NCBI GenBank assembly: GCA_013396755.1
Contig: VWZF01002687.1
Span: 239,835 to 303,834, forward strand
Length of the DNA stretch: 64,000 nt
DNA from: Sclerurus mexicanus
Lineage: Eukaryota > Chordata > Aves > Passeriformes > Furnariidae
Reading direction: 5' to 3'
Position 1 is the stretch's first letter, and each line of letters starts with the position of its first letter. The notes under the pieces were generated by a model. That model saw only the letters and a list, made by a program, of their open reading frames with translations, was not told where the DNA came from and did not search any database. Made by a program: the position numbers and the translations under genes. Below are positions 34,749 through 47,700 of the stretch, piece after piece.

Positions 34749-37700
34749 GTATTTATTTGATGCTGAGAAGCTTTCTTCTAAGAGTGTGCTGCATGTCTAT
34801 GTCCCCATAACATTTCAGAAAGTTCTTGCTCCAGACTCCTGGCAGAACTTGTAAGCACAATTATTCTGACACTTTGGATCAGTTCTTACACTTTCTAGTT
34901 ATTTATTAGCAGTGTCCTCTTAACAGACACCAGAACTGTATTTCTGTCCTATCCCCTCCTTTTGCTTTTGTTCCCTTTGGTAAGGACTGAGCTTTTCCTT
35001 TATGCTTTCCAAGTGTTCCCTACATTTTAAATTAGGTTTGATCTTTTGAAATAATTACAAACAAGATCCTTCCTAGGGATGAAAGGCAAGCATCAAGCAA
35101 TACTTCAAGGCAAAAATACCATTCTGGCTAAAGAGACTCTGTAAAGCAAAACATCAGAGAGACAAGTCAGAAAAACCCCAAGTTTTTTCAGCTACTGAAA
35201 GAAGGAACAGGTTTTCAGAATTCTTGTTATGAAATGAAATATCTGGAAGCTTATAAGAAAAACTGGAGGCATCATTTAAGCATTATTCTTACAAAATAAA
35301 TCTACAGTATTTTAGTATCATCAGCACCTGATTCTAATTCTTTGCCATCAAAACACTCTTTTTTTATTACTACATTTATATTCAGAATACAGGAGAAAGT
35401 TCATACCATTATTGTAATCTAAAAAAATACACTTTTTTAATCTCATTAATCTAAGATTGGCAGCAAAAAAATATAAGAGACTAAAGGCCTGGACAGATGA
35501 CTTTGGAGAAAGACACTTTTCTTTGGGATTGATGTGTTTTTTTCTAGAAAAGTAAAAAGAATTTGAAAATGTCTAAAGTGTGAGCTGCATCGGCTGATTG
35601 TGTGAAAATGAGCTTCAATCAAACAGGCTTTGATTTCTCAGAGAAGGAAGCACACTTTCAATACACTCATTTGCAATCAAAAAGCCTAGACAGATTTGAC
35701 TTCTTTTTTTTTGCAGCAACAGACTCGGGGATTCGCAGAACCTGAGGACGTGCTGACAATGACAGTTCCCAGGAATTATAATGAGTGGCCTTCTCACACC
35801 TATGAACATTTCCATTTCCCCACGACAGAGCACCAGATCATTTAAAAATGCTCAGGAGCAGGAAGGAATTATTCCCTGTGCAGTCACTAACTAGAAGAGC
35901 CACAAACCTCCTTGTGTGGACATCTCAGGTCCATGGTGATGGAACCTGGTCGGGATGAGTACCAACACCTCCACCTGTGGTCAGACCTCACACGGGCAAT
36001 GCTGCCACTGGCAGCACATGATCCTTTTTGTGCCAGGGTGTCTCACTGCACAGTCAATGAAAGGAGATGCTCAAGGGAAATAAGCTCCTGAGGGCGCAGG
36101 TTGGGGCCTTCTTTACCTGAGTGTTGCTAAATGGGTCTGAGTTTACGGCTGAGTCTGAACAGTTTAGTATCAGGCACCAAGTAATGGAACAGACTGCCTG
36201 AATTCCCTTCCCAGGATAATACGATATACTGAAGTAGGGATGATTCTTTTCATGTTAGTAAGACAAGTATTTTTCATTGTGCTGGCACCATGAGGAATTT
36301 GAACTGCACTTAAAACAAACCCCTCGATCTGGCAGCAGGCTGACTGTAGGCTGCTTGAGTTACTCCTTTGTTCTAAGGTTTACCAGTGTGAGGGTGAACC
36401 TTGTGTTCTTCAGCAAATGGTTGCCAATGAAATATCAGCTCCTTCATTAAGGGAAATCAGGAAAAAGGCACCGTGGATAAACAGTGAGCTCTGAGCCGTT
36501 ATTCTTGTTAAATAAGTTTTACCCAGAGGCTGGATTACCAGCAGTGTACCTGTATGGCAGCAGAGCCAACTCCAAGGGGCGTAGAGGTGAAAAAACATGT
36601 TATGGTAGGTGGCCAGGAAAAATGAACAAGAAGTGAGGAGGGGAGAGGGCAAACCAGCAGGATACATCAGCACAAGCAAGCTCACAGGCACCACTCCTCT
36701 CGCAGAGAAGCACTGAACTGCTATCGCATGAGAGCAATTAGCACACAAGGCTGAAGAGGGGGAGCCAGGAAAGGGATGTTTGCAATACAGAAAGTCAGAG
36801 GTGCTGATGGAGAATCAAAGGTCGCTGCTCTCATCAGTAGAGAGAAAGGCAAGAACTCGAGGTGGTAATGAAGGTATTGTGCTAAACTCAGGAGCTCTGG
36901 AGGATGAGGCTGGAGTCTGATGTGCTTTCAGGCCAAGAGATGCAGAGTAAGTTCCTCAGTCGCTGTGTCTGGGTGTGCAGGACACAATTACAGGCATGGT
37001 TTGACTCAGACAGACTCACCCCTATTGTGTGTTTGCCTGCTGACCTGCGGGTAGCTCTGCTCAGTGTTCAGTATCCACTCAGCTCATTCTCTCAGTGAGA
37101 GATCTTGTTTATCACTTGAAAGTTCATGTCAAGACCCCATGTATTGTTTGGATCAGGCTCCCAGTATGTCTCAATGGCAACTATGGGGCAGAGAACTCTC
37201 AGCTTCATTTTGCAGGCTGTGGGTTTAGTACAGTGACCACCCAGTGTGTTCAAGGTGTTCAAGCACATATACTGAGACACGTAAAGATGGATGGTTAAAA
37301 GATGACTTCTTGTGCCTTATATTAGGGAAAATACCAATTACCAAAAGCTCTCATATCTTGGGGTAAAACGCATAACAAAAGCCTCGGGTGGCAAGGTCTC
37401 CAGACATGCTCATGCTGGCATGTTTAATTACAAGGACCAGAGAAGAGGTTGATTCTAAGCCTCTGGTGGTCTGAAAATCACAACCTGTAAGGCAGGAAGA
37501 CAGGCTCTAAGCCCTGTGGTGGTATGAGTACAAATAGTGGCAGCTACAAAGTTCAAGTCACTTGGCTCAGCACAGAGCTCGGGAGGTAAAATAAAAGGAT
37601 CTGTTCATGGTAACCTGTATATCACAGTGGTGGCCTGTAGGAGCCCTTCTGGTTTCCAGGCAGCTCTGCAGGGATGGTTTTTGTGCAGCAATACAAGCAA

Positions 37701-40700
37701 GAAGCAGTTATTTTCATCATCAGGGTCTTTTCTGTGTTTGAAAGTGCTTGGGTGAATGTTAGCTGATTGGAGAGGTGTATTCTTAAGGAACATCCCACTG
37801 AGCGTGTCACCCATGTCTGTTTTTCTCTTCCAAGCGAAAGGGTGCCAACTGTCTTTCTGAATTCTGCTACAGTGTCTTTCAGGTAATCAAGGGAAAAAAA
37901 TGTTCAGAGGTGTTGCCATATCTGATTGCAAAAGTAGAAATCAAAGTCTTCTCTAGTTTCAGAGTATTTGCTTCTGAAAAACTGATGGCATTTCAACGAC
38001 AGAGCACTGAAATATGAAACGCTGCCATTATTCAGTTAGAAATAACTTGCTGCTGCTCCTGTCTGTTTAGTCTTCTGCTACTCAGCTCATGTCACTCAGA
38101 GAAGGACTTCCATTGCAAGGAGGAGATGCTTCATAGGCTTGCCAGATTGCTGTTTAATTGGCTTCGTTCCCCAGAGACTAAGACTCCAAAGAAATTTTCA
38201 AAGTTGAAATGACAGTGGCGTAAGAAGCAGTTTCCTCCTTCTCCTTCACTTTGGCATCCCTGTGTGAAGGTCCCCTCCCTTGGGGAGCCCACATGCTGAA
38301 GAGCATTCAAGCCCCAACTCACATCAGGAAGGGAGAGTCTGCAGAGGTGACGGCATGTGAAAACGTGTTTCCACAGAGACGCAGATCCTCTGGAGAAGGG
38401 CGATCCCCAGTGGGGCAGGGAGGTGTCTGAGATCGTGCAGGACCGAGAAGGGAGGCAGGCACATCTCAGCTGGGTAAAGGCACAAATACCCTGAGCTGCT
38501 GCCCATTGCCACAGAGAGTGTCCCATTGCCAATACAGTGTCTCTAGTGTCTGCACACTGTGTGTCACTCGGACTTTCAAAGCATTTCAGAGCATTTCAGA
38601 GGCACTAACCTGATTCAGATATGCAGTTCCTACTACTTCTTTAAATTATCTGCTTAAATTAATTTGTATTAATTGATTAGATTGAGCCTATTCAGATTAA
38701 GACCGTGTTTCTTCCGATGTCTTATTCCAGTGGTTCAGACCAGCTGCTATCTACAACTGTCCTTGGCTTCTTGCAGAAGCAATGGAGGAAGGATGGAGCC
38801 TCCACTGTGGGGGCCAAAATAATTATTTATAATAATATTCACTGCTGAAACACTCTAAATCCACAATGCCTGGCTATTGCTTGAGATGAGGCCTGATTCT
38901 GGGAGATGAAGTCACAAACTCCCAGCACAGGCTGAGCATCTCCTGAAGCTGGGGATGAAGATTACCAGGTCACAGAGGTAGGACACAGGGATATGTGGAA
39001 TGTGAGCAGTGCCTGGAAATGATACCTTAAGCATTGCAAACGTTTAATGTCTGTGTGCACATCAGGCTACGGGAGGCAGCAGACCAGGCTACTTGTTACC
39101 TGTCCATTCTTGGGCCGTGGACATTTCAGCCCTGTCTCAGCTCCATGGTTCTATTCTGGAGAAAAGCAACAGGCATTCTTTCCTGACTGACCAAGCAAAG
39201 AGGTTCTCTGTGGTATAAATCCCACAAACATCCCTCCCCATGCTAATACCTGGGTTTGAGGCAGCACATTTACAAATTCCTCTGAGAAAGGCAAAATTCC
39301 CTCAGGAAAATGCCTGACCCACCAGATTATCTACTGTCTCCTCCTGTTTCGGACAGGGTTGGTAAGTTCCAATTCTTGTTGCTTGTTCTTTTCCTTCATT
39401 TTCATGGAAAGCATAAGCCACAGTTGGACAGAAATGTAGTTACAGCTTCATCTGGGTGGCACTGCAGCCCAGATAGGGTAGGAAAACTGAGAGCACGGCA
39501 GCACCAGCACTGCCCGAGCGCCACACTGGCCACAGACCCTGGGAAAGGCTTGTTGAGGTACTGACATGAACACGCCGTGGATTCGGCAGCTTTTTGCCAC
39601 AGGTATATTGGAACCACTTTGTAAGGTGCCTTTTTTAGAGCAGACCTCAGCTGGTATATCTAATGAAGGCCTACCACAAACCATTAGGATCTGTCTTTGC
39701 ATTTTGAGTGCCAATGGCAAGGCAGTCCTCCAGAGGACGTGAAGAAAAAGAAAAGGGACACGAAAAAGCCATATAAACTGTCCCCGTCCCTCCAGTCTTT
39801 TCTCGGATGGTTAGACCAGAGAGCTTTGTTGTGCTTGTTCACTGGGTACCAATTCCCTACGAATCAAGGCTGCACACAAGCACACACTGCCCTTCAGCAG
39901 GGCCTGATGCTGTGAGCCCTGACGCAGAGCTGGAACCCTTGTGCTCTGAGAAGAGCAGCTGTGGAACAGGAGGAAGGGGTCCCCTCTCTGGGAGCAGCCG
40001 CTTGAGGGAGCCAGGATGACGTGCACAAAGAGCCAGCAGATTATATAAGCATTTTTGGAGTGTTTCAGCTGTAATCACTGTCTTCTCTGATGTTAAATCT
40101 GTTGGGTCAGAAAACTCTGAGAGCCTCTGTCTTAGATTTAAATGGTTTTTAATTTGGCTTCCAAATGAAGTCTTGAACAGTTTTGCTCTGGTTGTATTTA
40201 GTCTGTCCCCTTTCTTTTGATGGTGTGGATGTGTGTCTCCGTTTTCAATAGGTTTGATAGCTATTCAGAAAGCTTGAACATTTTAACAATACCTTTCTAC
40301 AGGCTGCATGGAAACAGACAGAAAATACTCATGGAAACAGGTAAAGTGAGGCCCTTCTATGAAATCAGTTAATATTGTTGGAAAAAAGCACACAACTACT
40401 TGGCCTGCAAAGTTTTCTTCAGGTCCAAGCCTACTGTCGCTAGTTTAAACCTTAGAGACTCCACAAAGGAGAAAGTTATAAGACCCAGCTGCTAGTTTCT
40501 CCCATCTCGTGAACTCCAACTGCTATTTTAATCTTAAGCCAACATTTTCAGGAATATTATGACTCCAAGGAGGAAGCCCAGAGACTGAACTTGCTCTGGT
40601 TTTTTAGCCCATGGGATTTACCGTACAGTGAAGGTTTCTCCATGGAACCAGGAGACTTCCACATCTTTGGATCCCACAGGAGCTCTTGCCTTTCCTAACA

Positions 40701-41712
40701 GGACTTTGTTCTACCTGATTCAACAGTTCAGTCCGTGGGTGTCTGCATTCCAACCACCTCAATGACCCTCTTTGCATGAGGGTGGTGGGACCTTGTACCC
40801 ATGGCGATCTTGTTCCTGAAGGACTGTGGTCTCCAAGTCATGGCATTAGCCAGGAAGAGAGAAAACTAGCAATCAGGGTAAGAGACAAGGGGAGGCAGAG
40901 CAACCTAAAAACGGTGGGTTACATTCAAGGCTTACCTAGCTCCTAGAAGGACCACCACAGCCCTCCCTCTCTGATTTTAATAAGTTGTGGTCTTCTCTGA
41001 GTGTGTTATGGACAAGACAGGTTCTTGCAAGGGCTCTTAAAGAAAAATGCTAAAACACTGTTAGAGGTCTGTAAACCATTGTTCGAGTTTCCTTTAAAAT
41101 GCGGTCCAAGATTTAAAAATTATTGCCACAAGTCTGTGACAACACAACCCTTTGATTTTACTTGTAATTCCTGTAATTCGTGCTAGGGAATAGGGTGGGA
41201 ATTTTGGCAGCAGGGAGCTCTCATTTGTGCTTCTTGTTCCCCCACGTGGATTTATTTCCTGTCCACATCAAAATGCAGAGACTGCTCCATCTTTCAGGGC
41301 CGTGGTTTGATAACATAAAAGAGATGTTATCAAAATGTGTCCTACATCCTGGCGTGGAAAACCCGTGTCTGCAGAGACACCGAGCCAGTGGACAGAAACA
41401 CAAAGTTTTCCTATTACCAGATACTGTAGCAAATAAATCAATCAAAATTAATAACAAATGACAGCAAGGACATTATTGCTGTACACTGAAATACAGCAGC
41501 AGCAAGTCCAGCCTGTAATACCACTTGACTGTAAGAATAACCTCAGAAAGACCCCACCTTGGGGAGAGGGATAGGATTAACACGTGACGGAAGGATGACA
41601 ATAAACATCATGCCTCTTGCCCAGAACAAACCTCTCTTCTGAAAAGACAGGAGGTATCAATTCTAGAGGTTTAAATCCATGTGCTTTTAAAAAAGACCTC
41701 ATTGTGCAGTGC

Positions 41713-41750
41713 ATGTATGTATGTATGTATGTATGTATGTGTGTGTGTGT
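41713..41750. repeat. ATGT/GT microsatellite
   Basis: Seven or so ATGT units running directly into about six GT units. The compound structure suggests a slippage-prone, probably length-variable locus. Confidence 0.93.
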
Positions 41751-43447
41751 CCTTTCTCTCTGTCCCTCTCTCTTCATATACCTACGTATGTAAACACACG
41801 TACACATATAATTCTCTCCTCAGCAGCATGAAAGATGAAATGGCCTACAGGTAACATGCCAATACATGAAGCTTCACGGTGTAAAAATCTGCCTCCTCCC
41901 AGCAGTTCCAAATATATATTGCAGAAGCTCTTGCAAAAGAGTAAAATTAAGCATTGGGACTATTCACCTTCTGCTGTCTTGTCCTTGTATTCAGGAAAAA
42001 AGTGCCTATATTTAGAAAGCAGAATTAACAGTGAAGCAATTTTCACATCACTAGCCCTTTAGTCTCCTCCAATATTGTTTGTGGGATCTGCTTTTGTGCA
42101 AGAGGATGGGGCCACATAAAAGTAATCACAAGGATGGAAATGTTCCCAGCAGGAGGAAAAGAGATTATCAAAAAGCAGAGGAATAGGACTTAGGAATGTT
42201 TTGTACTCTTGGGCATCCATATGTCATTTGAGCTATGCAGAGTGTTAACAGATAGATCTAAAAATAAGGAGTATATTATTCATTACCTTATTAAGCTTTC
42301 AGAAACAGGAGCTGAATATGTTTGGCTAATAAACTACGTCAGATCACATCCATACAAATACATATGGATATAAATTGGCTGAAGTGGAAACCTACAGGTC
42401 TTCATAAGGTCCTTCAGGAGTGCAGAGACTGAGTTACTTTTCTGTTAGGAAAAGTCATAGAATACCGCCATTTATTAAGAAATTTGATGGCATCCTTGCA
42501 ACATCCTATACTTGCCCTTGCCCAGCTTCCCCTAGGTAGAGTAACACTGTGTTTGTTCCAGAACAAGGTCTGCCCAAAGGGAAATATGATCCAAGGGAAA
42601 TGTGCGTTGTTGGGATGGAAAAGGGATGGAAAAGGCATGGAAATGGCTCTCCGTTGGGCCTGTCAAAAGGCAGAGGAGTCAGAGTAGTGTCACGGTCGTT
42701 TGTGGGTGTAAATTAAGACTCCATTCTCACTCTTCCAAGAGGCTTCTCCCTTTCGCCGTGCCAATCATCTCTTCCCCACGTGATGAGACCAACTCAGGAC
42801 AGTCATCAAGGGAACGAAGGACAGAAAGAGAGAGAGCACAAAACCATTTCTCAGATTCACAGAGAAATATTTCTCAAGGGAAATTCCCTGATGAAGAAGG
42901 AAACCCCCAGACCACAACAAAGCTTTTCTGGTCATGAAGTAGGAAGGGGGAAATTTTATTCTCCTCAGCCCGAATCCAAGACATGCATTATATATAGTTT
43001 ATTTACACATTATCCACTGCCTTTTGCCACAGCCTTTCTTACAACCTCACCTGGAAAACCACACCGTGCCTTAGCCTGAGGAACTAATCTGAGTGCAGTA
43101 GTGATGTCCTGGTGCCCATCAATAGCTTTTGAAGCCACTGGTTGATGTTAATTGCACTTGGCAGGATGAAGTTTCAGAAAAGTTTCCACTAGTTATATTA
43201 GTAAAAATAAGAGTCAGAAAAAGGACAGAGAATGCCAGTGGATGTACCAGGCTGCAAGCTAAACTCTGCTCATCCTAGAGAGAAAAAGTCTCAAGGCAGA
43301 AGGTCTTAGCACAGGCTTCATATTTTTGCTCATGGGATTACTTATTTGCTTTATTTTTTTTTATGCCATTGTCTCCAAATGGCAGAAAACTGGTGTGAGA
43401 TGCAATTGACAGAACAATCATTACTTCTGTTTTAAAAGAAAATCCTC

Positions 43448-43469
43448 AAAAAAAAAAGAAAAAAAAAGG
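43448..43469. repeat. Poly-A rich tract
   Basis: Two A-runs separated by a G. A short low-complexity tract without clear association to a mobile element. Confidence 0.7.
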
Positions 43470-44644
43470 ATCAGGAGTGTTTAGAACTCACGATTTTTAT
43501 TTTTGTGTTCTAAGAGAAAAAGAAAAACTTGGTTTTTTCCTGTTCTACACGTTGAATCATATTACTTCTTTGTTTTGAAAAGGTCACATCACCTGATGTA
43601 GTAATTGCATGCAGCTGTTATGCAATTGTTCCACATATTCCTATTCAAAAAGCAGTAACTGGAAGAGTTTTTTGGGATGTTATTATGTGGCAGGTACCTC
43701 CCGTGGCCAACAGCAATAGCTATTCATCCGGTGGCACCAGCCCCCGGAGGGAGCTCAGAGCTGCCTGCAGGAGCTGGCGTGGACCTGGGGAGGTTCCACG
43801 CTCCGGCTCTTCGCTGCCGCAGACAACGTGGAATGCCCACGTTGGGACCGAATGTCAACATATTAGAGGTAAAAGAAGGGACCCTCCCCTGTGTTCCCTG
43901 TTTTGGCAAGCCTTCCCAAGCCCACAGAACTGTTCTTCAGTCCGCCCTCTCACCTGGAGGGGACGACAAAGGTCAGGCAGTAACACTATATTTACATATT
44001 GCATTTACATGAGCAAACTGACTTTCAATGGAGCCTCATATTTTATAAGTTAGTGTTGAGTGTCTGTTTGGAGGGGTTGCAGAGAAGCAATGCAATTTTT
44101 TCCCCCAGTTGACTGAATTGAGTGTCACTAATTTCCCTCTCCTGAAGGCAGGCAGGAACGAAATGACTGGTATAGACAGGACCCCTCCCTCAAGGGAGTA
44201 AGTGCTAAAAAAAGCCACCTGAGGAGCTCCCTGTCACCGGAGTGCCACCTAATGCTAAGCATGATGCCAGAGTTAATTGCAGCAGTCAGCTGTTGCATTT
44301 TGTCTGTGAGTCCCACTCAGTTTAATTAACCTTTGGGGAATTAGCATTTTGTTGACTTACAGTACCTGCCTTGAGTTTCTGGCAGTGTTAGAGAAACTCT
44401 GTGACTCGTTTCGCTCAGAAGAGAGTGATGCCCAGAGGCAATACCTTTAAAGAGGGGTCCCTGGGCAGCAGCAGCTTGACCCTGCGTCACAAGAGCCTGG
44501 AAGAAAAGAACCCCTACCCCTCCTGGCACCTGACTCATGTCCCACCATGCTGGAACTGCTTATTCACCCTCTCAGCAAGTCAGATGGTGCTTGGGCTGAA
44601 AGGGAATGATGCAACACCTGGGTGCAGGGAGGGGAGGTAATGTT

Positions 44645-44797
44645 GATGCTGAGCCACCAACCCTGGAACTACTTAAAACACCTGCAGATGTGGTGCTTGG
44701 GGACATGGTTTAGTGGTGGACTTGGCAGTGCTAGGTTAATGGTTGGACTTGATCTTGAAAGTCTTTTCCAGCCTAAATGGTTCTACAATTCAATGAT
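44645..44797 (+). mobile_element. CR1 LINE 3'-end fragment
   Basis: The segment reads as a CR1 3' end. It has GATGTGGTGCTTGGGGACAT, then GGTTTAGTGGTGGACTTGG, GTTAATGGTTGGACTTGATC and GTCTTTTCCAGCCTAAATGG, then a decayed TTCTATGATTCTATGA tail. It is 5'-truncated and non-coding, and is the best preserved CR1 piece in the window. Confidence 0.92.
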
Positions 44798-47700
44798 ATG
44801 GCACTGGCTGGTTGCAGGCTGAGGATGCTGGACACGAGATGTCCATGCTAGCATGATTGACTGCTCCCATGCCTTGGTACTACTTATTCTTTGTCCTGTG
44901 TTTTCCTGATTCACCCACCACAACCGTATCTGAGAGGAGACACCAGCCGGCCCAGGTCCCAGAAGACGGGGAAGCCCAGCCCAGCCTTGCCAGCTTGTGC
45001 ACAGCTCCATCAAGGACAGTTGGCCTGGCCTCACCAGGAGGGGACTGCTCCTCCCAGGACTGACTTAACCAACCTCATACCATGAACTGACCTCCTACTG
45101 TTCTCCACGCCAAATGGATCCCAAACTTCTCACCTGGGATTAAACATCCCCTGCCTGGAAATCTTCCGAGCAGGCAGCTGGGAGGATATCTTTAGAGCAG
45201 CAGCACACCATGTGCTCTCAGCAACTCCCTCTGCAGCAGGTTGGCCCTGGTCTCGTACCATCCACTCTGTGCTTCTCTTTCTCCCGTGTCTTTGAAGAGT
45301 GCTGAGAACAGAGGAAAATCAATGTGGCTTTGTGAAATAATTGTGGATTGTGTTCTGAGCAGAGAAGTGAAAAGCACATTATAGATATTCTGGATCGATA
45401 GGATTCATGCAACATTTGAGCTTCTCCTGTTAGCTCTTATTCCTAATGCACTTTCATACTTACCTCTGATTTGAGGGTCTTTAATGGGATCTACTGTAAA
45501 AATGGTTTTCTGTGGGAAGTGTCAAAGGGTATAATCTGTGAGAAACGGGAAAAACTGGTTTTCCCATAATCATACCAAATCAGCACTTCCCCTTCCCTAC
45601 CAGAGATCCATACACTTCTTACTCAGAAGTCTGGCTGTAATGTAAGAGTACAAATAAGAAACGCAAAAACCAAAATACAAAAAAGGTGGATTTAGGTTAT
45701 TTAGAAGGCTGATGCACAGACATTTCCCTGGTAATTCAGTAGTCACTTTTGGAGACAACATAACATTTACACCCTTTGCAGAGAAGAAAAGCAAGGCAGG
45801 CTGCTATCAAAGGAGTTGTCGCTGGCACATTTTCTGACTGAGGCTTGGTGCATTTTTTTTAATCCCCTCTTCAGGCATATCAGTCTTGGTGTGAAACAGA
45901 ATAATTACTGCTGGTTTGTAAGAAGAGATGATAAGTTGATGCATATCCTGGGCTTTTTCTCTTGCGGGTGTTTAGTTGAAAAGCTGTTCTTTTCAACTGC
46001 AGTTTTCAATATTGCTAAACTACTATGCCATTCAATATAGGGGTGACTGATTTGCTGCCACGCTGTTTGAGACTATATGTGCCTCACTGTTTGTGTATTT
46101 ACACTTTTTGGAAAATCCTTTGGCAGCAAATGACGCCATTATTTTCATACCAATTTGCTATTTTATGAGAAAGTGAATACGGCTTAGTTTGACTGTTTCT
46201 GTTCTGAACTTACAGAGGCTGAGGGTTCAAAAGGGTCCTCACTTCATCTAGGTGATAAAATTCCTATAAACAGAGCTGGTCACAGTTTCAGAGACTGAAT
46301 TTGTAGTAGTTACTTTGCCAGGGAAAGCATTTTATCATTTGTTTCTTTTTATAAATAAACACAAGTTTTGATTCACCAGCCCACCTACTCTCTGTTTTGT
46401 CAGTGAAGCCACAACAGAACAGCACTGCTTTCATAAATGGAGAATCAGGCTTGCTGGAGTCTATTACTAAGTAACATATTTTTTCCAGTCCCTCTAGCTA
46501 ATAAAATTCTTTATTTTAGAGTGTTATTCATCCCTCCCTGCCCTCCTCCAGTCCAGAATGTTCCCCATACTAGGAGCGGAGGTTTGCATCTTAACAAAAG
46601 CAATGGGTCGCTTCTCTTCCAAAATCCAGCTGAGACATCCACACCACTGCACGTTTCTTAGTAAGAAGCATTTGGCTCAGCTGTTCAGGCCTTAGTTTTT
46701 CACCTAAAGATGCAGAGAAATTCCCAGCTGAGATTATAGTGCCATCTGCATGAATAATGTACCCAATTCTCGGTGCTCTGGAAGGAGAGACAACCCCCCG
46801 AGCTCCCCGGAGTTCAGTCCTGTGATGCTCATCCGTGCTGGCTCCTTCTGCTCCGCTGGCTCACCCTGCCAAGCCCCTCCAGCCCTGTGGCAGGGACCAG
46901 GCTTTCAGGAAACGCTTTCTCGACATCAGCCATCACAAAAAGAAAACCCAAACCATTAGCATCACACTTGGCTGCGACTGCTTGGGTTAAACTGCTCTAC
47001 TTTCCTGAAGCGTTTTATTTATGACCTTTAGCACTTTATTTCACCGGGTCCTTCAGTGAAGCAGCAGAGAGTGTCTGACAGCGAAGGCTGCTCTGGGGAT
47101 GATGGATGAGGCTCCCCAGCTCCCCCCGCCCGCAGCCCAGGAGTCATTCGCTAATTTCCTCTGCTACAACTGACAGGCAATTGCCCGGCATTTCATCCAG
47201 CCGAAGGGAATGTTATTTTTCTTCCAGAGCTCACTGCCTATCTTTTGATAGCAACGGCTCCAAAACCTGCTGCCTACGACATTGGTTCTCAAAGCTTTAA
47301 TATTTTATTGCTATTGAGTCCTTGCTACACAATGCATCTTTGCTGCTCCAAATCTCTTTCTGTATCTGCTTCTTTACAGCACATTACTCAAGAACTATTC
47401 TGTTAACTGTATTATATAGGTACTGGAATAAATCATGTTATTGATGAGTATTTTTTAAAGGTGGTTTTCTTTTTTATTTTTTTTTGTAAATGCAACTCAG
47501 TGACTTTCCCAACTGCTTCATTATTACAGAAGGTGTTTAATGTAAATTCATAGTTTCCTGCAATATCTAACAGAAATCTCAGAGCTTCCACACCGTTTTA
47601 AAAGGCAACATCTTCTTAAAGACAGAAAGTACATTGTAAAGAAAGTACATTCTGCCTAGAGAAGTTGTGTGTTAAAACAGACAAGTACTTTACTGGTCAA

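Larger units (their letters stand above)
27931..44644. other. Intergenic region, no gene recognised
   Basis: 16.7 kb downstream of NEK11. I found no exon of a known protein on either strand. The longest open frame is + strand 32793-33362 (189 codons, Pro/Gly/Ser-rich in its second half). It overlaps open frames in other phases over a GC-rich patch and has no recognisable domain. There are simple repeats at 34.7, 41.7 and 43.45 kb. NUDT16, the gene between NEK11 and MRPL3 in mammals, was looked for through its Nudix box and not seen. Confidence 0.6.

Noticed and set aside
36170..36240. Possible CR1 fragment (ACCAAGTAATGGAACAGACT, then GCCTGAATTCCC)
   Set aside because: Only a short stretch resembles CR1 and the flanks do not continue the alignment, so it is too weak to call.
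37092..37298. Overlapping open frames on both strands of about 62-67 codons
   Set aside because: No family resemblance; opposing open frames of this size are expected by chance.
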